From Tomocerus qinae (taxonomy: Eukaryota; Arthropoda; Collembola; Entomobryomorpha; Tomoceridae): a stretch of 64,000 nucleotides of DNA. The first letter of the stretch is position 1. The number at the start of each line of letters is the position of its first letter. Both the position numbers and the translations under genes were made by a program. The notes below the pieces were generated by a model. The model saw only the letters and a program-made list of their open reading frames with translations, did not search any database and was not told the origin of the DNA. Of this stretch, positions 22,780-36,700 are shown in pieces. The DNA is taken from positions 16,575,930-16,639,929 of the forward strand of contig CM034549.1 of assembly GCA_020055645.1 (NCBI GenBank), in the 5' to 3' direction.

Positions 22780-23497
22780 AGGAGTTAATGGGCGAAACTG
22801 ATCAGATGTAAACCGTGTGAATAATATGCCGACTCCTTCTATCATAGCAAGATTGAAGAACCCCACCTATAAGAGCACTACCCACCATTGCAGGTACTCC
22901 ACTTCTAGCAGCAAGAATTCCTCCAGTGGCAGCTCCACTGATTATTGCGTTCCAGGGATCTTCTTTTCCTCGTACTTTAATTAAGGAACAGTCTATCGTC
23001 GAAAATAATCCTCCCCAAACCGCGAAATTCCCTCCTATAATAGGTGCTCTGGTTTTGATTGCAGTCATACTTCCATTATAAGTCTATGAGTAAATCCTGC
23101 AGGAGCATTTCGGACAGACATGGCACTTGAAATATTTCGCTTGAAATAAATAGGTGAAATTTTTGAAATATTTCGCGAAATATTTCACTTACGCTTTCCT
23201 TGAAAAATGAAATATTTGAAATAAATGAAATAAATAGGGTACATGGCATTTATTTCAATTTATTTCAATTTATTTCAAGTGAAATAAATTAACTGCGCAT
23301 GTCTATACACATGCGCGTTTAATTTATTTCATTTATTTCAAAAATTTCATTTATTTCATTTTTCGCGAAATATTTCAAATATTTCACTTTTTAAGAAATA
23401 TTTCCTGAAAAATGAAATAAATGCCATGTCTGATTTCGGAATCCTTTTATAGCTTGGAAAAGGGACCCTCCAATTGCGCCCATTGTAAATGCACCAC
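22780..23497 (-). pseudogene. broken Tim17 (TIM23 translocase subunit) exon
   Basis: The minus strand encodes the Tim17/22/23 membrane domain: [31 protein letters not shown], then [49 protein letters not shown] and [20 protein letters not shown]. This is Tim17, the pore-associated subunit of the inner-membrane TIM23 complex. Three lesions break it: a 318-bp foldback element inside the codons for GFRNAP, a frameshift near 23070 (between HRL and SMTAIK) and a second frameshift near 22855 (after GGVL, four extra bases). The TTTCAG acceptor at 23498 and the GTAAGT donor at 22779 survive, so it is not a processed copy. The N-terminal exon was not found. A working copy must exist elsewhere unless this allele is private or the assembly is wrong. 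Confidence 0.85.
23115..23432. mobile_element. 318-bp hAT-like foldback MITE in the Tim17 exon
   Basis: Perfect 11-bp terminal inverted repeats (CAGACATGGCA / TGCCATGTCTG) are flanked by identical 8-bp target duplications ATTTCGGA at 23107-23114 and 23433-23440. The whole element is an imperfect palindrome built from GAAATATTT and GAAATAAAT words around a GCGCATGTCTATACACATGC centre. Removing the element and one duplication restores the Tim17 reading GFRNAPAG. No transposase is present. Confidence 0.93.
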
Positions 23498-23499
23498 CT

Positions 23500-23744
23500 G
23501 AAACATTTTTTTAAAATTATCTAGTCGAAGAATCTAATTAACATATCGTCTCTACTATTTTTTGTGATAGAATCTAGCAAACTGAATGTACTCTACTAGA
23601 TCTAGTAAGCGAGAAATAAGCCTACAAAGCCATCGCATACCATTTATCCTTTCAGAATTACTATTATAGATAATCGCATACACTTACCCGAAGCCCAAGA
23701 AAATGACATCAGCTAACGCCCATATTTGAAAATTCAACAACATA
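23500..23744. other. region upstream of the broken Tim17 exon
   Basis: It should contain the intron and perhaps the N-terminal exon of Tim17, but no peptide resembling the conserved MEEYAREPCP start was found on the minus strand. Confidence 0.4.
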
Positions 23745-24320
23745 TGAAATAAATAATGTCGGTTGACCCTACGGGGTATTTAAATATGATGATTTCAAAT
23801 ATGGCCACCAAATATCTTCTGAATGTGTCTGAATTCTGAATGAATCTTCAGAATGATCCCATATAGGGGAATGCCTCCATATCAGCAAATATAAAACAAT
23901 TGAATTAAATAAATTCCATTGACCCTACGGGGTATTTCAATACGCTGATTTCAAATATGGCCACCAACATATCTATTGAATGATCCCATCCGATATAGGG
24001 GGCATGCCCCCACATCGGCAAATATAAAACAATGGAATTAAATAAATTCCATTGACCCTACGGGGTATTTCAATGCGCATATTTCAAATATGGCCACCAA
24101 TATATCTTATAAATGATATAAATATATATAATGATATAGATATAAATCCCATCCGATATAAAAGGTGTGCCCCCATATCGGCAAATATAAAACAATTGAA
24201 TTAAATAAATTCCGTTGACCCAACGGGGTATTTAAATACGCTGATTTCAAATATGGCCACCAATATATCTTCAGAATGACCCCATTCGATATAGGGGGTA
24301 TGCCCCCGTCATTTTACATC
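23745..24320. repeat. tandem repeat of about 125-165 bp units, 4 copies
   Basis: Each unit contains GACCCTACGGGGTATTT, ATTTCAAATATGGCCACCAA and a GATATAGGGGGCATGCCCCC palindrome-like motif, then CGGCAAATATAAAACAAT. Copies start near 23764, 23929, 24054 and 24217 and differ by indels. Confidence 0.82.
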
Positions 24321-24429
24321 ACCCCACATTAAAACCTTTGCCTTAAAGACCCAAATTTTTTCATATTTTCACTGATAATTAGTCGCCTCCCCACAAACTA
24401 TTTTCTGGCTGCGGCCCTGGTAAATCACC

Positions 24430-24745
24430 CCACATTTTAAAATAGACGTCATTTTAAACTACCCCATCATTTAACCTAGACGCCATTGCAAATGACCCCA
24501 TCATTTAAAATAGACGTCAGTACAAATGAACCCATCATTTAAAATAGACCTCATTGCAAATGATCTCATCATTTAAAATAGACGCCATTGCAAATGATCC
24601 TATCATTTAAAATTGACGTCATTGCAAATGATCCCATCGTTTTAAATAGACGTCATTGTCAATGACCACGTCATTTAAAATAGATGTCATTGCCAATGAC
24701 CCAGTCATTTAAAATAGAAGTCATTGCAAAAGACCCCGTCATTAT
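24430..24745. repeat. short tandem repeat of 30-36 bp units, about 9 copies
   Basis: The unit is CATTTAAAATAGACGTCATT followed by GCAAATGACCCCAT, with drift between copies. It leads directly into the 380-bp satellite and shares the word AATGACCCCAT with it. Confidence 0.82.
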
Positions 24746-24779
24746 AAATTATTATAATAAATATAAATTTATTATAAAT

Positions 24780-27700
24780 GCGTTTGAAGGATACTTGAAA
24801 ATCTGTATTTCCAAATTACAATCTGAAGATAAAAACGGAAATTTATTTTTTATATCTTCGGTAATAAATATGACAAGCTCTGACACACGTTTCATTGATA
24901 CCATAAATTATATTTTAGTAATGACCCCATAAGCACTTAAAAAATTAACCAATGTCATTTCATTCGCCAATTTAGAGACCATGGGTAAAATCTTTCGAAA
25001 CCTCATACCACTACTACAATCGGAATTCAAATTTTTTCTACATAATCCACATTTAGAGGAGCATGGAATATTATTTTGTTCTTCTTAGTATAAGAAAATG
25101 TTACAAAGTACTAAAAGCAATTACAAGTATTACAAATAGCAAAGGATAAAATTAAGTACGCGTTTGAAGGATACTTGAAAATCTGTTATTCCAAATTACA
25201 ATCTGAAGATAAAAACGGAAATTTATTTTTTATATCTTCGGTAATAAATATGACAAGCTCTGACACACGTTTCATTGATACCATAAATTATATTTTAGTA
25301 ATGACCCCATAAGCACTTAAAAAATTAACCAATGTCATTTCATTCGCCAATTTAGAGACAATGGGTAGAATCTTTTGTAACCTTATACCACTACTACAAT
25401 CGTAATTCAAATTTTGTCTACATAATCCACATTTAGAGGAGCGTGGAATACTATTTTGTTCTTCCTTAGTACAAGAAAATGTTACAAAGTACTAAAAGCA
25501 AATACAAATATTAGAAATAGCGAAAGGGTAATGTAAAGTAAGCGTTTGAATGATAATTGAAGATATGACTTTCCAAATTAAAATCTAACTGTATAAGCGG
25601 AAATTTGTTTTATACGGGTTCGGTAATAAATATGAAAAGCTCTGACACACGTTTCATGGATACCATAAATTATATTTTAGTAATGACCCCATAAGCACTC
25701 AAAAAATTAAGCAATATCAATTCATTCGCCAATTTAGAGACCATGGGTAGAATCTTTCGAAACCTTATATCACTACTACAATCGGAATTCAAAATTTTTC
25801 TACATAATCCACATTTAGAGGAGCATGGAATAATATTTTGTTCTTCTTAGTATAAGAAAATGTTACAAAGTACTAAAAGCAATTACAAATATTACAAATA
25901 GCGAAGGATAATGTAAAGTTCGCGTTTGAAGGATACTTGAAAATCTGTTTTTCCAAATTACAATCTGAAGATAAAAACGGAAATTTATTTTATATGTGTT
26001 CGGTACTAAATATGAAAAGCTCTGACAAGAGCTTTATTGCGACAATAAATTTTATTTTGGTGATGACCCCATAAGCACTCAAAACATTATCCAATGTCAT
26101 TTCATTCGCCCATTTAGAGACAATGGGTAGAATCTTTTGTAACCTTATACCACTACTACAATCGTAATTCAAATTTTGTCTACATAATCCACATTTAGAG
26201 GAGCGTGTATTACTATTTTGTTCTTCCTAGTACAAGAAAATGTTACAAAGTACTAAGAGCAAATACAAATATTACAAATAGCGAAAGGGTAATGTAAAGT
26301 ACGTGTTTGAATGATACTTGAAGATATGACTTTCCAAATTAAAATCTAACTATGCAAGCGGAAATTTATTTTATACGGGTTCGGTAATAAATATGAAAAA
26401 ATGACGCACGTTTCATTGAGACAATAAATTATAATTTAGTAATGACCCCATAAGCAATCAAAAAATTAACCAATGTCATTTCATTCGCCAATTTAGAGAG
26501 CATGGGTAGAATCTTTCGAAACCTTATATCACTACTACAATCGGAATTCAAAATTTTTCTACATAATCCACATTTAGAGGAGCATGGAATAATAATTTGT
26601 TCTTCTTAGTATAAGAAAATGTTACAAAGTACTAAAAGCAATTACAAATATTACAAATAGCAAAGGAAAATGTTAAGTACGCGTTTGAAGGATACTTGAA
26701 AATCTGTTTTTCCAAATTACAATCTGAAGATAAAAACGGAAATTTATTTTTTATATCTTCGGTAATAAATATGACAAGCACTGACACACGTTTCATTGAG
26801 ACCATAAATTATATTTTAGTAATGACCCCATAAGCACTCAAAAAATTAAGCAATATCAATTCATTCGCCAATTTAGAGACCATGGGTAGAATCTTTCGAA
26901 ACCTTATACCACTACTACAATCGTAATTCAAATTTTGTCTACATAATCCACATTTAGAGGAGCGTGGAATACTATTTTGTTCTTCCTAGTACAAGAAAAT
27001 GTTACAAAGTACTAAAAGCAAATACAAATATTAGAAATAGCGAAAGGGTAATGTAAAGTAAGCGTTTGAATGATACTTGAAGATATGACTTTCCAAATTA
27101 AAATCTGAAGATAAAAACGGAAATTTATTTTTTATATCTTCGGTAATAAATATGACAAGCTCTGACACACGTTTCATGGATACCATAAATTATATTTTAG
27201 TAATGACCCCATAAGCACTTAAAAAATTAACCAATGTCATATCATTCGCCAATTTAGAGACCATGGGTAGAATCTTTCGAAACCTTATATCACTACTACA
27301 ATCGGAATTCAAAATTTTTCTACATAATCCACATTTAGAGGAGCATGGAATAATAATTTGTACTTCTTAGTATAAGAAAATGTTACAAAGTACTAAAAGC
27401 AATTACAAATATTACAAATAGCAAAGGATAAAATTAAGTACGCGTTTGAAGGATACTTGAAAATCTGTTTTTCCAAATTACAATCTGAAGATAAAAACGG
27501 AAATTTATTTTTTATATCTTCGGAAATAAATATGACAAGCTCTGACTCACGTTTCATGGATACCATAAATTATATTTTAGTAATGACCCCATAAGCAATC
27601 AAAAAATTAACCAATGTCATTTTATTCGCCAATTTAGAGACCATGGGTAGAATCTTTCGAAACCCTTATATCACTACTACAATCGGAATTCAAAATTTTT

Positions 27701-30700
27701 CTACATAATCCACATTTAGATGAGCATGGAATAATAATTTGTACTTCTTAGTATAAGAAAATGTTACAAAGTACTAAAAGCAATTACAAATATTACAAAT
27801 AGCGAAGGGGTAATGTAAAGTAAGCGTTTGAATGATACTTGAAGATATGACTTTCCAAATTAAAATCTAACTGTATAAGCGGAAATTTGTTTTATACGGG
27901 TTCGGTAATAAATATGAAAAGCTCTGACACACGTTTCATTGAGACCATAAATTATATTTTAGTAATGACCCCATAAGCACTCAAAAATGTAACCAATATC
28001 ATTTCATTCGCCAATTTAGAGACCATGGGTAGAATCTTTCGAAACCTTATATCACTACTACAATCGGAATTCAAAATTTTCCTACATAATCCACATTTAG
28101 AGGAGCATGGAATAATATTTTGTTCTTCTTAGTATAAGAAAATGTTACAAAGTACTAAAAGCAATTACAAATATTACAAATAGCAAAGGATAATGTAAAG
28201 TACGCGTTTGAAGGATACTTGAAAATCTGTTTTTCCAAATTACAATCTGAAGATAAAAACGGAAATTTATTTTATATGTGTTCGGTACTAAATATGAAAA
28301 GCTCTGACAAGAGCTTTATTGCGACAATAAATTTTATTTTGGTGATGACCCCATAAGCACTCAAAACATTATCCAATGTCATTTCATTCGCCCATTTAGA
28401 GACAATGGGTAGAATCTTTTGTAACCTTATACCACTACTACAATCGTAATTCAAATTTTGTCTACATAATCCACATTTAGAGGAGCGTGTATTACTATTT
28501 TGTTCTTCCTAGTACAAGAAAATGTTACAAAGTACTAAGAGCAAATACAAATATTACAAATAGCGAAAGGGTAATGTAAAGTACGTGTTTGAATGATACT
28601 TGAAGATATGACTTTCCAAATTAAAATCTAACTATGCAAGCGGAAATTTATTTTATACGGGTTCGGTAATAAATATGAAAAAATGACGCACGTTTCATTG
28701 AGACAATAAATTATAATTTAGTAATGACCCCATAAGCAATCAAAAAATTAACCAATGTCATTTCATTCGCCAATTTAGAGAGCATGGGTAGAATCTTTCG
28801 AAACCTTATATCACTACTACAATCGGAATTCAAAATTTTTTTCTACATAATCCACATTTAGAGGAGCATGGAATAATAATTTGTTCTTCTTAGTATAAGA
28901 AAATGTTACAAAGTACTAAAAGCAATTACAAATATTACAAATAGCAAAGGAAAATGTTAAGTACGCGTTTGAAGGATACTTGAAAATCTGTTTTTCCAAA
29001 TTACAATCTGAAGATAAAAACGGAAATTTATTTTTTATATCTTCGGTAATAAATATGACAAGCACTGACACACGTTTCATTGAGACCATAAATTATATTT
29101 TAGTAATGACCCCATAAGCACTCAAAAAATTAAGCAATATCAATTCATTCGCCAATTTAGAGACCATGGGTAGAATCTTTCGAAACCTTATACCACTACT
29201 ACAATCGTAATTCAAATTTTGTCTACATAATCCACATTTAGAGGAGCGTGGAATACTATTTTGTTCTTCCTAGTACAAGAAAATGTTACAAAGTACTAAA
29301 AGCAATTACAAATATTACAAATAGCAAAGGATAATGTTAAGTACGCGTTTGAAGGATACTTGAAAATCTGTTTTTCCAAATTACAATCTGAAGATAAAAA
29401 CGGAAATTTATTTTTTATATCTTCGGTAATAAATATGACAAGCTCTGACACACGTTTCATGGATACCATAAATTATATTTTAGTAATGACCCCATAAGCA
29501 CTTAAAAAATTAACCAATGTCATATCATTCGCCAATTTAGAGACCATGGGTAGAATCTTTCGAAACCTTATATCACTACTACAATCGGAATTCAAAATTT
29601 TTCTACATAATCCACATTTAGAGGAGCATGGAATAATAATTTGTACTTCTTAGTATAAGAAAATGTTACAAAGTACTAAAAGCAATTACAAATATTACAA
29701 ATAGCAAAGGATAAAATTAAGTACGCGTTTGAAGGATACTTGAAAATCTGTTTTTCCAAATTACAATCTGAAGATAAAAACGGAAATTTATTTTTTATAT
29801 CTTCGGAAATAAATATGACAAGCTCTGACTCACGTTTCATGGATACCATAAATTATATTTTAGTAATGACCCCATAAGCAATCAAAAAATTAACCAATGT
29901 CATTTTATTCGCCAATTTAGAGACCATGGGTAGAATCTTTCGAAACCCTTATATCACTACTACAATCGGAATTCAAAATTTTTCTACATAATCCACATTT
30001 AGATGAGCATGGAATAATAATTTGTACTTCTTAGTATAAGAAAATGTTACAAAGTACTAAAAGCAATTACAAATATTACAAATAGCGAAGGGGTAATGTA
30101 AAGTAAGCGTTTGAATGATACTTGAAGATATGACTTTCCAAATTAAAATCTAACTGTATAAGCGGAAATTTGTTTTATACGGGTTCGGTAATAAATATGA
30201 AAAGCTCTGACACACGTTTCATTGAGACCATAAATTATATTTTAGTAATGACCCCATAAGCACTCAAAAATGTAACCAATATCATTTCATTCGCCAATTT
30301 AGAGACCATGGGTAGAATCTTTCGAAACCTTATATCACTACTACAATCGGAATTCAAAATTTTCCTACATAATCCACATTTAGAGGAGCATGGAATAATA
30401 TTTTGTTCTTCTTAGTATAAGAAAATGTTACAAAGTACTAAAAGCAATTACAAATATTACAAATAGCAAAGGATAATGTAAAGTACGCGTTTGAAGGATA
30501 CTTGAAAATCTGTTTTTCCAAATTACAATCTGAAGATAAAAACGGAAATTTATTTTATATGTGTTCGGTACTAAATATTAAAAGCTCTGACAAGAGCTTT
30601 ATTGCGACAATAAATTTTATTTTGGTGATGACCCCATAAGCATTCATAAAATTATCCAATGTCATTTCATTCGCCTATTTAGAGACAATGGGTAGAATCT

Positions 30701-33700
30701 TTTGTAACCTTATACCACTACTACAATCGTAATTCAAATTTTTTTCTACATAATCCACATTTAGAGGAGCGTGGAATACTATTTTGTTCTTCCTAGTACA
30801 AGAAATTGTTACAAAGTACTAAAAGCAAATTCAAATATTACAAATGGCAATGGATAATGTAAAATAGGCGTTTGAAGGATACTTGAAAATCTGTTTTTCC
30901 AAATTACAATCTGAAAATAAAAACGGAAATTTATTTTATGTGTTCGGTACTAAATATGAAAAGCTCTGACAAGAGCTTTATTGCGACAATAAATTTTATT
31001 TTGGTGATGACCCCATAAGCACTCAAAACATTATCCAATATCATTTCATTCGCCCATTTAGAGACAATGGGTAGAATCTTTTGTAACCTTATACCACTAC
31101 TACAATCGTAATTCAAATTTTGTCTACATAATCCACATTTAGAGGAGCGTGGAATACTATTTTGTTCTTCCTAGTACAAGAAAATGTTACAAAGTACTAA
31201 AAGCAAATACAAATATTAGAAATAGCGAAAGGGTAATGTAAAGTAAGCGTTTGAATGATACTTGAAGATATGACTTTCCAAATTAAAATCTAACTGTATA
31301 AGCGGAAATTTGTTTTATACGGGTTCGGTAATAAATATGACAAGCACTGACACACGTTTCATTGAGACCATAAATTATATTTTAGTAATGACCCCATAAG
31401 CACTCAAAAAATTAAGCAATATCAATTCATTCGCCAATTTAGAGACCATGGGTAGAATCTTTCGAAACCTTATACCACTACTACAATCGTAATTCAAATT
31501 TTGTCTACATAATCCACATTTAGAGGAGCGTGGAATACTATTTTGTTCTTCCTAGTACAAGAAAATGTTACAAAGTACTAAAAGCAATTACAAATATTAC
31601 AAATAGCAAAGGATAATGTTAAGTACGCGTTTGAAGGATACTTGAAAATCTGTTTTTCCAAATTACAATCTGAAGATAAAAACGGAAATTTATTTTTTAT
31701 ATCTTCGGTAATAAATATGACAAGCTCTGACACACGTTTCATGGATACCATAAATTATATTTTAGTAATGACCCCATAAGCACTTAAAAAATTAACCAAT
31801 GTCATATCATTCGCCAATTTAGAGACCATGGGTAGAATCTTTCGAAACCTTATATCACTACTACAATCGGAATTCAAAATTTTTCTACATAATCCACATT
31901 TAGAGGAGCATGGAATAATAATTTGTACTTCTTAGTATAAGAAAATGTTACAAAGTACTAAAAGCAATTACAAATATTACAAATAGCAAAGGATAAAATT
32001 AAGTACGCGTTTGAAGGATACTTGAAAATCTGTTTTTCCAAATTACAATCTGAAGATAAAAACGGAAATTTATTTTTTATATCTTCGGAAATAAATATGA
32101 CAAGCTCTGACTCACGTTTCATGGATACCATAAATTATATTTTAGTAATGACCCCATAAGCAATCAAAAAATTAACCAATGTCATTTTATTCGCCAATTT
32201 AGAGACCATGGGTAGAATCTTTCGAAACCCTTATATCACTACTACAATCGGAATTCAAAATTTTTCTACATAATCCACATTTAGATGAGCATGGAATAAT
32301 AATTTGTACTTCTTAGTATAAGAAAATGTTACAAAGTACTAAAAGCAATTACAAATATTACAAATAGCGAAGGGGTAATGTAAAGTAAGCGTTTGAATGA
32401 TACTTGAAGATATGACTTTCCAAATTAAAATCTAACTGTATAAGCGGAAATTTGTTTTATACGGGTTCGGTAATAAATATGAAAAGCTCTGACACACGTT
32501 TCATTGAGACCATAAATTATATTTTAGTAATGACCCCATAAGCACTTAAAAAATTAACCAATATCATTTCATTCGCCAATTTAGAGACCATGGGTAGAAT
32601 CTTTCGAAACCTTATATCACTACTACAATCGGAATTCAAAATTTTCCTACATAATCCACATTTAGAGGAGCATGGAATAATATTTTGTTCTTCTTAGTAT
32701 AAGAAAATGTTACAAAGTACTAAAAGCAATTACAAATATTACAAATAGCAAAGGATAATGTAAAGTACGCGTTTGAAGGATACTTGAAAATCTGTTTTTC
32801 CAAATTACAATCTGAAGATAAAAACGGAAATTTATTTTATATGTGTTCGGTACTAAATATTAAAAGCTCTGACAAGAGCTTTATTGCGACAATAAATTTT
32901 ATTTTGGTGATGACCCCATAAGCATTCATAAAATTATCCAATGTCATTTCATTCGCCTATTTAGAGACAATGGGTAGAATCTTTTGTAACCTTATACCAC
33001 TACTACAATCGTAATTCAAATTTTTTCTACATAATCCACATTTAGAGGAGCGTGGAATACTATTTTGTTCTTCCTAGTACAAGAAATTGTTACAAAGTAC
33101 TAAAAGCAAATTCAAATATTACAAATGGCAATGGATAATGTAAAATAGGCGTTTGAAGGATACTTGAAAATCTGTTTTTCCAAATTACAATCTGAAAATA
33201 AAAACGGAAATTTATTTTATGTGTTCGGTACTAAATATGAAAAGCTCTGACAAGAGCTTTATTGCGACAATAAATTTTATTTTGGTGATGACCCCATAAG
33301 CACTCAAAACATTATCCAATATCATTTCATTCGCCCATTTAGAGACAATGGGTAGAATCTTTTGTAACCTTATACCACTACTACAATCGTAATTCAAATT
33401 TTGTCTACATAATCCACATTTAGAGGAGCGTGGAATACTATTTTGTTCTTCCTAGTACAAGAAAATGTTACAAAGTACTAAAAGCAAATACAAATATTAG
33501 AAATAGCGAAAGGGTAATGTAAAGTAAGCGTTTGAATGATACTTGAAGATATGACTTTCCAAATTAAAATCTAACTGTATAAGCGGAAATTTGTTTTATA
33601 CGGGTTCGGTAATAAATATGAAAAGCTCTGACACACGTTTCATTGAGACCATAAATTATATTTTAGTAATGACCCCATAAGCACTCAAAAAATTAAGCAA

Positions 33701-36700
33701 TATCAATTCATTCGCCAATTTAGAGACCATGGGTAGAATCTTTCGAAACCTTATATCACTACTACAATCGGAATTCAAAATTTTTCTACATAATCCACAT
33801 TTAGAGGAGCATGGAATAATAATTTGTTCTTCTTAGTATAAGAAAATGTTACAAAGTACTAAAAGCAATTACAAATATTACAAATAGCAAAGGATAATGT
33901 TAAGTACGCGTTTGAAGGATACTTGAAAATCTGTTTTTCCAAATTACAATCTGAAGATAAAAACGGAAATTTATTTTTTATATCTTCGGTAATAAATATG
34001 ACAAGCACTGACACACGTTTCATTGAGACCATAAATTATATTTTAGTAATGACCCCATAAGCACTCAAAAAATTAAGCAATATCAATTCATTCGCCAATT
34101 TAGAGACCATGGGTAGAATCTTTCGAAACCTTATACCACTACTACAATCGTAATTCAAATTTTGTCTACATAATCCACATTTAGAGGAGCGTGGAATACT
34201 ATTTTGTTCTTCCTAGTACAAGAAAATGTTACAAAGTACTAAGAGCAAATACAAATATTACAAATAGCAAAGGATAATGTTAAGTACGCGTTTGAAGGAT
34301 ACTTGAAAATCTGTTTTTCCAAATTACAATCTGAAGATAAAAACGGATATTTATTTTTTATATCTTCGGTAATAAATATGACAAGCTCTGACACACGTTT
34401 CATGGATACCATAAATTATATTTTAGTAATGACCCCATAAGCACTTAAAAAATTAACCAATGTCATATCATTCGCCAATTTAGAGACCATGGGTAGAATC
34501 TTTCGAAACCTTATATCACTACTACAATCGGAATTTCAAATTTTTCTACATAATCCACATTTAGAGGAGCATGGAATAATAATTTGTACTTCTTAGTATA
34601 AGAAAATGTTACAAAGTACTAAAAGCAAATACAAATATTACAAATGGCAATGGATAATGTAAAGTAGGCGCTTGAAGGATACTTGAAAATCTGTTTTTCC
34701 AAATTACAATCTGAAGATAAAAACGGAAATTTATTTTATATGTGTTCGGTACTAAATATGAAAAGCTCTGACAAGAGCTTTATTGCGACAATAAATTTTA
34801 TTTTGGTGATGACCCCATAAGCACTCAAAACATTATCCAATATCATTTCATTCGCCCATTTAGAGACAATGGGTAGAATCTTTTGTAACCTTATACCACT
34901 ACTACAATCGTAATTCAAATTTTGTCTACATAATCCACATTTAGAGGAGCGTGGAATACTATTTTGTTCTTCCTAGTACAAGAAAATGTTACAAAGTACT
35001 AAAAGCAAATACAAATATTAGAAATAGCGAAAGGGTAATGTAAAGTAAGCGTTTGAATGATACTTGAAGATATGACTTTCCAAATTAAAATCTAACTGTA
35101 TAAGCGGAAATTTGTTTTATACGGGTTCGGTAATAAATATGACAAGCACTGACACACGTTTCATTGAGACCATAAATTATATTTTAGTAATGACCCCATA
35201 AGCACTCAAAAAATTAAGCAATATCAATTCATTCGCCAATTTAGAGACCATGGGTAGAATCTTTCGAAACCTTATACCACTACTACAATCGTAATTCAAA
35301 TTTTGTCTACATAATCCACATTTAGAGGAGCGTGGAATACTGTTTTGTTCTTCCTAGTACAAGAAAATGTTACAAAGTACTAAAAGCAATTACAAATATT
35401 ACAAATAGCAAAGGATAATGTTAAGTACGCGTTTGAAGGGAAGGATACTTGAAAATCTGTTTTTCCAAATTACAATCTGAAGATAAAAACGGAAATTTAT
35501 TTTTTATATCTTCGGTAATAAATATGACAAGCTCTGACACACGTTTCATGGATACCATAAATTATATTTTAGTAATGACCCCATAAGCACTTAAAAAATT
35601 AACCAATGTCATATCATTCGCCAATTTAGAGACCATGGGTAGAATCTTTCGAAACCTTATATCACTACTACAATCGGAATTCAAAATTTTTCTACATAAT
35701 CCACATTTAGAGGAGCATGGAATAATAATTTGTACTTCTTAGTATAAGAAAATGTTACAAAGTACTAAAAGCAATTACAAATATTACAAATAGCAAAGGA
35801 TAAAATTAAGTACGCGTTTGAAGGATACTTGAAAATCTGTTTTTCCAAATTACAATCTGAAGATAAAAACGGAAATTTATTTTTTATATCTTCGGAAATA
35901 AATATGACAAGCTCTGACTCACGTTTCATGGATACCATAAATTATATTTTAGTAATGACCCCATAAGCAATCAAAAAATTAACCAATGTCATTTTATTCG
36001 CCAATTTAGAGACCATGGGTAGAATCTTTCGAAACCCTTATATCACTACTACAATCGGAATTCAAAATTTTTCTACATAATCCACATTTAGATGAGCATG
36101 GAATAATAATTTGTACTTCTTAGTATAAGAAAATGTTACAAAGTACTAAAAGCAATTACATATATTACAAATAGCGAAAGGGTAATGTAAAGTAAGCGTT
36201 TGAATGATACTTGAAGATATGACTTTCCAAATTACAATCTGAAGATAAAAACGGAAATTTATTTTATATGTGTTCGGTACTAAATATGAAAAGCTCTGAC
36301 AAGAGCTTTATTGCGACAATAAATTTTATTTTGGTAATGACCCCATAAGCACTCAAAACATTATCCAATGTCATTTCATTCGCCCATTTAGAGACAATGG
36401 GTAGAATCTTTTGTAACCTTATACCACTACTACAATCGTAATTCAAATTTTGTCTACATAACCCACATTTAGAGGAGCGTGTATTACTATTTTGTTCTTC
36501 CTAGTACAAGAAAATGTTACAAAGTACTAAGAGCAAATACAAATATTACAAATAGCGAAAGGGTAATGTAAAGTACGTGTTTGAATGATACTTGAAGATA
36601 TGACTTTCCAAATTAAAATCTAACTATGCAAGCGGAAATTTATTTTATACGGGTTCGGTAATAAATATGAAAAAATGACGCACGTTTCATTGAGACAATA

